Shown here: piece by piece, positions 12,141 through 19,144 of the stretch
Layout: each line of letters begins with the position of its first letter
Position numbering within the stretch: position 1 is the stretch's first letter
NCBI GenBank assembly: GCA_048213135.1
Contig: PS015031.1
Coordinates: 64,828-91,751, forward strand
Reading direction: 5' to 3'
DNA length: 26,924 bases
Source: Reclinomonas americana ATCC 50394
Lineage: Eukaryota > Jakobida > Jakobea > Jakobida
The notes under the pieces: generated by a model
Told to the model about the DNA's origin: nothing
What the model saw: only the letters and a program-made list of their open reading frames with translations
Databases searched by the model: none
Program-made: the position numbers and the translations under genes

Positions 12141-12185
<45 letters not shown>

Positions 12186-12270
12186 AAGGCGCGCACACAC
12201 AACTTGCGGTGATGGCGAGTGAGTGGACGAGCAAGAGAATGAGGAGCGTGACGCTTGAGTGCGCGCGCAT
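5508..12270 (-). CDS. Large secreted NHL-propeller / FN3-like / cadherin-like / IPT / PAN protein, upstream tandem copy
   Basis: Exons, descending: 12270-12204, 12055-11820, 11749-11703, (one lost in the gap 10827-11673), 10826-10784 (cut), 10707-10383, 10305-10201, 10144-10071, 9993-9330, 9252-9020, 8948-8739, 8674-8605 (cut), (one lost in the gap 8585-8604), 8520-8342, 8281-8156, 8094-8049, 7990-7496, 7429-7148, 7073-6768, 6701-6423, 6316-5973, 5906-5780, 5716-5508. Using the paralogue for lost exons, the product is about 1,600 residues: signal peptide (MRAHSSVTLLILLLVHSLA), two FN3(NHL6)-cadherin-like units, a cadherin-like domain, an IPT/TIG-like domain, another cadherin-like domain (6701-6423), then two PAN/Apple-like modules. 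The alternative start at 12303 is in frame. Exon 6701-6423 joins 6316-5973 in phase 1, favouring one gene, but a reading that stops near 6298, with a separate PAN gene starting at 6245, cannot be excluded. Likely extracellular; partner unknown. Confidence 0.8.
8549..8604. repeat. (CA)n microsatellite with assembly gap
   Basis: A pure CA run at 8549-8584 abuts a 20-N placeholder gap (8585-8604). The paralogue shows that the rest of one NHL exon, a whole 142-nt exon and two introns belong here, so the real gap is several hundred bases. Confidence 0.9.
10827..11673. other. Assembly gap inside the upstream NHL gene
   Basis: This is 847 N. The paralogue predicts one 105-nt NHL exon, the first bases of the next NHL exon and their flanking introns. 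The equivalent distance in the paralogue is only about 260 bp, so either the gap estimate is too long or a microsatellite expansion is hidden here. Confidence 0.9.
12143..12182. repeat. (CA)n microsatellite in first intron of the NHL gene
   Basis: A forty-base CA run lies inside the intron between the signal-peptide exon (ending 12204) and exon 2 (starting 12055). The paralogue has a much shorter CA tract at the same place (about 5289-5300). Confidence 0.9.
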
Positions 12271-12345
12271 CCCTTGCGTGAGAGAGTACACGTGACGAGA
12301 CATGTATCGCCTGCGTTGTGAAACGGAAACAGTTGAAACGGCAAA

Positions 12346-12357
12346 TTTGGCGGCAAA
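12346..12357 (-). promoter_or_regulatory. E2F-like element upstream of the upstream paralogue
   Basis: TTTGGCGGCAAA lies 76 bp upstream of the ATG at 12270. It aligns with the perfect palindrome at 5482-5493 in the paralogous promoter, one base different, and the preceding GAAACGG context is also shared. Conservation between paralogous promoters is the main support; the factor is inferred. Confidence 0.45.
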
Positions 12358-12495
12358 ATCGGTTGTTTTCTGTCTGTATGTATGCGGCAGCCGTCGACAC
12401 GCACGCAATGTGTGTACAGAAAAACGCACTGCAGTATGCAGTAGGTCACGAATTCGCTGTCTTTGCCGATCGCGAAAGAGCACTGAGCTCAGGGA

Positions 12496-12523
12496 CGACG
12501 TCGACGTCGCGACATCGACGTCG
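12496..12523. promoter_or_regulatory. Palindromic ACGT cluster (CRE/bZIP-like)
   Basis: CGACGTCGACGTCG at 12496-12509 is a perfect 14-bp palindrome with two GACGTC cores. It is followed directly by CGACATCGACGTCG at 12510-12523, one base different. The GACGTC core is that of bZIP/CREB sites. It sits about 180 bp upstream of the 7TM ATG and could serve either gene. Confidence 0.4.
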
Positions 12524-12704
12524 GCAAAATGCACGAGTGAGAGCTTGGCTTTGAATGATTGTTGCGCCAGTCTTTATGTGCCTGTCACTGCAACTGTACG
12601 CTCGACAATCTCGCGCGCACGCACATGCATGACCAATGCGTTTTTCATTATGTCCTCTCTTCTTGTCTCCTCTCTGTGAATGTGTGCTGCGTGCGGTGCA
12701 CACA

Positions 12705-12813
12705 ATGAGCAGTGACAGTGAGGGTGTCGGCGGAGGCATGGTCCTCTCAGGTAAGGGCAATGAGAGGGGGAAGTGGAAGTGAGTGCAGGAAGAGTGGGAG
12801 AGAGAGAGAGAAG

Positions 12814-12844
<31 letters not shown>

Positions 12845-13711
12845 GCAGGTTGCCTCACTCCTTACTCTATATCTCCCTCTCTCATACATTTTTGTTTGAC
12901 TGATCATGTTCAGTCACGGCATTCTCTCATTGACTGCTTGTCAGTCAGTCTCTCTCTCTCTCTCACTCTCATTCTCTTTCTCACACACCGTTCTCTCATA
13001 CTTGCTTTGCTCCCTACCTATTCCCATACTCATTCCTTCCGCTTGCCTTGCTTTCCGATTTCCGCACTCAATCTTCTTCTTCCGTCTCTCACTCTCTCAC
13101 ACCCCTCTATCTTTCTCTCTCTCTCATACACAGGGACGGCCTGCAACTCACTATTCTACGCGCTAATTGGGATCTACGGTGCCGTGGCGCTGTTTGGGCT
13201 GGCCAAGCTCTCCTATCTCATGTGGGACTTGTGTACGCGCTGGAGAACCGCAAAGAATCGGCGACGTGGAAGCCTTATGGTGACTGCGGAGCTTCCTTCG
13301 TCATCGGTGGTCACCGACAACACCGTGTCGTCGTCGTCTGCCACGCATAATAGGCGCTCGGAGGGCAGTCGGCAGGGAGCGAGAGGGAGCGCAGCTGGAG
13401 GAGGGTATTGGGGGTCGCCGGCTTCGTCGGGCAAGTACAAGCGGCGATTGTGTTCTGTGAATGTGATGCTGACGACGCTGTTGTTGGGCATCATTATTGC
13501 CATGGGTGTGGGTGAGTGGCGGGGAGGGAGAGGGAGGAGGAGGAGGAGGAGGAGGAGGAGGAGGAGGAGGAGGAGGAGGAGGAGGAGGAGGGAGAGAGAG
13601 GAGAGAGTAGAGAGAAGGAAAAGAGAGATACGACGACACACACACACACACGCACACACACACANNNNNNNNNNNNNNNNNNNNNNNNNNNNNNNNNNNN
13701 NNNCGTCTCCG

Positions 13712-13755
<44 letters not shown>

Positions 13756-13778
13756 CGTCTCTCTCTCGTCTCTCTCTC

Positions 13779-13818
<40 letters not shown>

Positions 13819-15299
13819 GCGTGAATGTGCGGCCTTCGTGTGGTGCTTGTTGTTGATCCCCATTCTGATTCCCGCGCTTATTCCTGTTTCTTTTTTCTCA
13901 CCCCCCTCACTCTATGTCTTATGCACGCGGCGGTTCTGCTCGTTCGTGCTTACTCCAGCTGCCGCTTGTTTTCCTGTTCCTTCATTCTCGTCCACTATTC
14001 TCTTTGTTGTGGGCTTACATTTCTTGCAGGCGTGTTCATCGACGGGCTGATGTTCCGCACCGAGCTCTGCAGCAAGGGCTACCTGATTGGCTTCAGCAAG
14101 TTATACACGGCGGTACGTTGGGCGCTCGAGACCCCTCAACCCAGCGAGCGTTCTGTCTGACTGAGCTTTTCATCTTCTGCGTTCCTTCCGCCTGACTTCA
14201 AGCTCTGTCTCCTCTTTCCTTCTCGTCTATTTCTCTCCTTTGCGTTTTCCCCTTCTCCTGTTCTTCTTTTTTTCATCTCACTTGGTTCTCCTTTGCCCGC
14301 AACCTCACAGACCTACTCCCTCGGCCACTGGCTCTTCGCCGTGCTCATCATCCTCTGGCTCCGCCTCCTGCGCGTCCTCACCAACATGAGAAAGTCCATC
14401 TACCACATCACGTGGGTGCTGGTCGTGGTGACGGCCTCGTCGGTGACCGTCATCTCCGTGGTCATGCAATCGGGTGCCAATTGGTCCATGGGGAGCGTTG
14501 TGCAGGCGGCGGTGCGTCATGTTCATCTTTCCCGCCCTGTTTCCCTATTCCCGTCGTGCCCACGCATCGCCTGCACCTTACAGCTGAGTCTGTGGGAGGT
14601 CGTCATCCTCTGCTCCCTCACCGTCTACACGCTGTTGGCGTTCTGTCGGCGCACCAAGACTGGCGCGTCTGTGCGTACCGTCGTGCGCAAGGTGCGAAAT
14701 CACGCCATCCTCATTCGTCACCCGCTCTGCCTCACACTTTTTCGCTCTCCTCACAAGATTGCCGTCTTCTCCGGTGGACTGGCGCTCCTCAGCGCCACGC
14801 TTGGCATCTACTGGGTCCTGTACGCCGAGGCCGTCTATCGCAATTCGCTACCCGGTTCCTCGTTTGACCAGTGGTTCACGCTCTTGTATTTAATCGCGTG
14901 GTTGGCCGCCGGCGTCACCAGTCTGCTTGTCATCTTCTTTTTCCGTGCCGGCCAGCACGATCGTGCCTCGCGTGAGGCCAAGACCGCGTTGCAGCCGATT
15001 CGCACCAATCTCATCACGGATGATGGGTCGCCGGCGCGCGAACATTTCTCTGGGGTGGACGACTCGCCCNNNNNNNNNNNNNNNNNNNNCAGAAAGAGAC
15101 CACAGCAGCAGCAGCAGCTCACAGGGCCGCGCCCGATTGCCGCGAATACGTGCTCGCCGTGTCGGCCCACGCGCCGCTGCTGGGTGCGGTGTCTGTTGGG
15201 TCCTCGGCAGCAGTCGATGAAGAAACGCCCCGCCCGCTGCCCGTGGCGACCGTGGCGGCGGCGGCGCCGGCGCCTTCGGGGACACCGCGCACGAGATAA
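12705..15299 (+). CDS. Seven-transmembrane protein, possibly THH1/TOM1/TOM3- or GPR137-like; C-terminus uncertain
   Basis: Exons 12705-12750, 13134-13511, 14030-14112, 14311-14511, 14584-14691 and 14758-15069 (into a gap) join with consistent phases and give 376 residues. Seven hydrophobic helices are visible: about 20-44 (SLFYALIGIYGAVALFGLAK), 124-141 (VNVMLTTLLLGIIIAMGV), 171-195 (LGHWLFAVLIILWLRLLRVL), 199-224 (ITWVLVVVTASSVTVISVVM), 240-258 (WEVVILCSLTVYTLLAFC), 273-300 (VFSGGLALLSATLGIYWVLY) and 314-338 (LYLIAWLAAGVTSLLVIFFF). The loop between helices 1 and 2 is long, basic and Ser/Gly-rich. The short N-terminus, seven helices and overall size recall the THH1/TOM1/TOM3 and GPR137 membrane-protein class, but this is a fold-level guess. 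After the gap at 15070-15089 a plus-strand frame ends at TAA 15297-15299 (Ala/Pro-rich tail). The opposite strand there reads at least as well, so the end is provisional. A polyadenylation signal follows at 15438. Confidence 0.75.
12811..12843 (+). repeat. (AAG)n microsatellite in intron 1 of the 7TM gene
   Basis: Eleven AAG units lie between the short first coding exon and exon 2. The rest of this 383-nt intron is CT-rich with scattered TCTC runs. Confidence 0.9.
13533..13816 (+). repeat. (GGA)n, (CA)n, gap and (CT)n block in intron 2 of the 7TM gene
   Basis: GGA units at about 13533-13590, a CA run at about 13636-13664, a 39-N gap at 13665-13703 and a CT-rich run at 13708-13816 follow one another inside the intron 13512-14029. 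The long open frames here are simple-sequence artefacts. Confidence 0.9.
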
Positions 15300-15379
15300 T
15301 CGTCAAAGGCCACGTACGACGCGCACATTTTGGCATCGGCGGCGACAATAACATTGCCCGCATCGTCGGTGACGACCAG
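15090..15379 (-). other. Small contig between two placeholder gaps; best reading frame is antisense
   Basis: This 290-bp island is flanked by 20-N gaps (15070-15089 and 15380-15399). The minus strand reads openly from the gap edge to TGA at 15118-15116, with protein-like content (VVTDDAGNVIVAADAK, then MCASYVAFDDYLVRGVPE, then a Ser/Ala/Thr/Gly tail). The plus frame is Ala/Pro-rich to TAA at 15299. If the island was placed in reverse, its minus-strand frame would be the true C-terminus of the 7TM protein. I could not decide from the sequence. Confidence 0.45.
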
Positions 15380-15437
15380 NNNNNNNNNNNNNNNNNNNNT
15401 TTTGCACAATGCTTTTGATTCACGTCTTTTTTGTTGT

Positions 15438-15443
15438 AATAAA
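15438..15443 (+). terminator. Polyadenylation signal AATAAA, 7TM gene
   Basis: AATAAA lies on the plus strand downstream of the 7TM coding region and 34 bp before the stop codon of the convergent minus-strand gene (15479-15477). The two 3' UTRs must nearly touch or overlap. Confidence 0.6.
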
Positions 15444-15476
15444 GTGATATTTGAATGGTACGCGTCTCGTCAGCCC

Positions 15477-16799
15477 TCACGTCGACTGCGGACGGTGGTG
15501 GTCATCGTCATCAAGGTCCGTGATGTCGACACCCGGCGGAGTCGGCGTCGGTCGTCCGACGTCGTCCGCATCGAGGTGCTCCAGGTGCGCCGCCGCCGCC
15601 GACACGGGTGGTGGTGGTGGCGGCGCCGCTGCCGCCGTAACCGCGGGAGGAGGGATGGCAGGGACTGGGGCGGGGCCGCCGACGAACCGCCGCTCCATCT
15701 GCGCGCCAACCAACCAACGTCAATATACACGCAACACTGGGTCCTCGTGCGGCGAGAGACACGCAACATCGCGGGCCTGGAACGCCATCAGTGACGCAAA
15801 TTGCTGCACCATGGCGCGCACATTACCCGAGAGCGCCTCCAACTTGGACTCCACCGACGCCATGCGCTTGTCCACGTGCGCCATGATGCGCTTCTCCGAC
15901 TCGACCACAATGCGATGCATCTGCGAAAACAGCAGCGGGTCTATCGTCTGTGCCGCCGCCCGACCGTCGGTGGTTGGTGGGGCGTAGGGCTGTGGCCGCG
16001 GCCCGCCTGTGAATGAGAGATGAAGGGGGATGAGAAAAAACGGCACTCTCCCTTCATGTGCGATGCAACTCACCTTGCGGCTGCGCTGGTGTTGGTCGTT
16101 TCTGCGCCAGGACGTTCTCAAACAATCGTCCACCGGCCTCCGACAACAGGCCCTTTTCTCGCGTGTTGGCCACCATCTGCGCCACTGCGTCCCAGTTCAC
16201 CGGCTCGCCCGACGACGGTCCACCTCCACCCTGCTGCTGCTGTTGTTGTTGCTGCATCTGCATCTGCATCAGCATGGCCATCATGTTCATGCCGCCGCCG
16301 CCGCCCATACCGCCGCCCGGTGGTCGCAGGGGCGGACCTCCTGCTGCGGGACCAACAACTGTGATGGATTGCAAAAGAACAGTGTCAGCACGCAAAAAAA
16401 GAGTGGACGGAGAAATAAGAAGGGCTTTCAACGCAACGAGGTGGTGGCTGCGGCTGCGACATCGCCGCCCCACTGTCGGCGTCGGGCATTGGCGGCGGTG
16501 GTGGATACGAAAACGAATCTTCGTCGGCCAAGAAGATGATGCATTTGCAGAATACAACACTGGACTTGTCCACCAGCGACATTAGCTGCGCACAAAAAGA
16601 GATAGATGAGCATCGAGAAGGCAACCGGGCACCCACGTTCTCTCGCTCTCTTCTTGAATATTTACAAGAAGCTGTGCACTCACGAAGCGTGTGAGATGCA
16701 GGCAATAACAAGTTTGCGCCGCCTCCTGATCTCTCGCTCAACATAGTGGCCGCTGAATGACTGCACACGGAATCCCTGTCTCGGAGCCCTTAGCCTGAG

Positions 16800-16859
<60 letters not shown>

Positions 16860-18979
16860 ACTACTCTACCTACCNNNNNNNNNNNNNNNNNNNNGAGATG
16901 TCAGATTGTGCTCCTCACGTGCGCGGATATGCACATGGCCCTACGTAAACAATCACTGTCTCGGAACCCTTGGCCTGAGCCTCTCTCTCTTTCTCTCCCG
17001 CACTCTCTCCAGTCTCATTCACAGTGGTGAGAGGGCAGATGACTGTTCTTCTCAAGAAACAAAAACACTGCCTCCAAGGTGCCTCTCTCGCATTCACAAC
17101 ACGAGAGGCCAGACTATGCTCCTCGCGTGCGCGGGTATGCATGTGGTCCTGCTTAACAAGCACTACCTGCATACCCTTCGCCCTGTGCCTCTCTCTCTCT
17201 CCCTCGCTTTCTCCTGACTCATTCACACCGCACGCCCATGGGGCGAGGCCAGATGACAGCTCTTCTCAAGAAACAAAAACACTGCCTCCAAGGTGCCTCT
17301 CTCGCCTTCACAGCACACGAGAGGCCAGATTGTGCTCCTCGCGTGCGCGGATATGCATGTGGTCCTGCGTAACAAGCACTGCCTGCATACCCTTGGCCCT
17401 GTGCCTCTCTCTCTCCCTCCCTCCTGTCTCATTCACAACGCATGACCATGGGGAGAGGCCAGATGACAGTTCTTCTCAAGAAACAAAAACACTGCCTCCA
17501 AGGTGCCTCTCTCGCATTCACAGCACACNNNNNNNNNNNNNNNNNNNNNNNNNNNNNNNNNNNNNNNNNNNNNNNNNNNNNNNNNNNNNNNNNNNNNNNN
17601 NNNNNNNNNNNNNNNNNNNNNNNNNNNNNNNNNNNNNNNNNNNNNNNNNNNNNNNNNNNNNNNNNNNNNNNNNNNNNNNNNNNNNNNNNNNNNNNNNNNN
17701 NNNNNNNNNNNNNNNNNNNNNNNNNNNNNNNNNNNNNNNNNNNNNNNNNNNNNNNNNNNNNNNNNNNNNNNNNNNNNNNNNNNNNNNNNNNNNNNNNNNN
17801 NNNNNNNNNNNNNNNNNNNNNNNNNNNNNNNNNNNNNNNNNNNNNNNNNNNNNNNNNNNNNNNNNNNNNNNNNNNNNNNNNNNNNNNNNNNNNNNNNNNN
17901 NNNNNNNNNNNNNNNNNNNNNNNNNNNNNNNNNNNNNNNNNNNNNNNNNNNNNNNNNNNNNNNNNNNNNNNNNNNNNNNNNNNNNNNNNNNNNNNNNNNN
18001 NNNNNNNNNNNNNNNNNNNNNNNNNNNNNNNNNNNNNNNNNNNNNNNNNNNNNNNNNNNNNNNNNNNNNNNNNNNNNNNNNNNNNNNNNNNNNNNNNNNN
18101 NNNNNNNNNNNNNNNNNNNNNNNNNNNNNNNNNNNNNNNNNNNNNNNNNNNNNNNNNNNNNNNNNNNNNNNNNNNNNNNNNNNNNNNNNNNNNNNNNNNN
18201 NNNNNNNNNNNNNNNNNNNNNNNNNNNNNNNNNNNNNNNNNNNNNNNNNNNNNNNNNNGAGAGGCCAGACTATGCTCCTCACGTGCGCGGATATGCATGT
18301 GGTCCTGCGTAACAAGCACTGCCTGCATACCCTTGGCCTGTGCGTCTCAGCCTGTGCAATCACCTTGATCCCCAAGCACTCCGTCTCCAACAGAAACGGC
18401 GGCTCCGTGCTCAACTCAAACAACTGCATGCCCGGCACATCCGGCACCAGCGCTCCCTTGGTGGTCGCCACATAAAACGCTCCATTGTAGATCTCCGCGA
18501 CACGTGCCCCACACCACAGAGTCACCCGACTGAGGCGCACCGGCTTTTTGAACTTGACCACAATCTCGGGAAGAACTGCGGAGGCAGCCTCCGAGTCGAT
18601 CCGCTCGAGAAGAACGGGAACAGCACTGATGAAAGAGAGAGAGAGATTGAAAGGAAGAGAATAGTGATAGCATGGAATCACTCACTCACTCTCTCACTCT
18701 CTCACTCACTCACTCTCTCCCTTCCCTTCCCTCTCTCTCACTCACTCACTCACCTCAGTGTCTCATCCGTGGGCTCATCATGTCGCACAGAGATGTACTC
18801 GTGCATCGCCGCACACTCCACGAGCTTATCCTCCTGTCCACACACTCAAATGAGATCATTTTTCTCACTCTCTCTCTCTCTTGTTTGCCCTCAACTGTGG
18901 TGGGCTCTGGAGGCACACCAGAGTCCCCATCGATAAACTCAGGTTCCGGCCACCATCCCCATCGCAGAAACACTGGCAT
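15477..18979 (-). CDS. PAAT (C10orf88)-like protein with coiled-coil C-terminal half
   Basis: Exons, descending: 18979-18889 (donor uncertain, possibly GC), 18844-18754 (or from 18833), 18625-18364, 16725-16684, 16585-16438, 16358-16074, 16006-15768, 15698-15477; about 460 residues. The N-terminal half is a probable beta domain: VEC-AAMHEYISVRHDEPTDE, then VVKFKKPVRLSRVTLWCGAR, then VAEIYNGAFYVATTKG, then CYCLHLTRFLMSLVDKSSVV. This pattern, and the length, resemble the ATPase regulator family PAAT/C10orf88, known from animals; the match is from memory of the family's layout and is moderate. The middle is Gly/Met/Gln-rich low complexity (MNMMAMLMQMQMQ plus a Gln run). A helical stretch follows (NWDAVAQMVANTREKGLL), then a likely coiled coil (IVVESEKRIMAHVDKRMASV), then a Pro/Ala-rich, acidic tail. 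No signal peptide or membrane helix was seen, so it is probably intracellular. The 1.6-kb intron 16726-18363 is filled by a minisatellite. Confidence 0.7.
16801..16865 (+). repeat. (CT)n then (ACT)n microsatellite
   Basis: A pure CT run at 16801-16850 passes into ACT units to about 16865, beside the gap at 16875. It appears to be an expansion of the short CT block normally present inside each minisatellite unit. Confidence 0.9.
17529..18258. other. Assembly gap inside the minisatellite
   Basis: 730 N. The sequence resumes with the start of another repeat unit, so the hidden part is most simply more of the array. Confidence 0.85.
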
Positions 18980-19144
18980 CTCCTCCTCTTATCTTTGTCA
19001 ATCAAAAAGGACAACAATATGACAAGTTTCGTCCTCTTCTCCCTCCCTCCCCTTCCCCGTCGATCTCCCGCCCCTCATCGTCGTACAACAACAATAGGTA
19101 GCAATGATACAATTAAACATGAAGGGGGTTTTCTCAAAAATTAT
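18980..19144 (-). other. Short intergenic region
   Basis: 165 bp separate the TAA stop of the fibre-like gene (19147-19145) from the first ATG of the PAAT-like gene (18979). It must hold the 3' UTR of one and the promoter of the other. A-rich minus-strand sequence (AAATAATTTTTGAGAAAA) just after the stop may include the poly(A) region. No clear promoter motif was seen. Confidence 0.5.

Larger units (their letters stand above)
12304..12704. promoter_or_regulatory. Divergent intergenic promoter region between NHL gene and 7TM gene
   Basis: About 400 bp separate the minus-strand signal-peptide exon from the plus-strand ATG at 12705. No coding exon was recognised. The region holds an E2F-like element near the minus-strand gene (12346-12357) and a cluster of ACGT palindromes (12496-12523). 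No clear TATA box was seen for either side. Confidence 0.5.
16762..18345. repeat. Minisatellite, unit about 208-216 bp, in an intron of the PAAT-like gene
   Basis: Units begin with GAGAGGCCAGA or a variant at 16895, 17103, 17319, 17529 (gap edge) and 18259, giving periods of 208, 216 and 210 bp. A degenerate partial unit starts near 16762 and a partial one ends near 18345. Each unit carries a GTGCGCGGATATGCA-like block, a CT-rich stretch, and TTCTTCTCAAGAAACAAAAA. The array starts just after the donor at 18363 and ends just before the acceptor at 16726, so it lies wholly in the intron. The N gap 17529-18258 (730 N) and the 20-N gap 16875-16894 lie inside it; the number of missing units is unknown. 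Confidence 0.85.

Noticed and set aside
12773-14050. One long plus-strand frame covering the 7TM exon 2 and the simple repeats
   Set aside because: Only 13134-13511 is coding; the rest is intronic GAA, CT and GGA repeat read through, and exon 3 joins in a different way by a clear acceptor.
15119-15409. Independent minus-strand gene at the small contig
   Set aside because: It has no ATG (the frame enters from a gap), no promoter space and no partner exons; a misoriented contig or shadow is simpler. It is kept as a finding instead.
16895-17528. CRISPR-like array
   Set aside because: The whole 208-216 bp unit is repeated with no short repeat plus unique spacer pattern, and the locus is eukaryotic.
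17024-18475. Plus-strand reading frame of several hundred codons
   Set aside because: It lies in a minisatellite with a 730-N gap, has low-complexity CT-encoded Ser/Leu tracts and is on the opposite strand to the host gene; an intronic repeat explains it.
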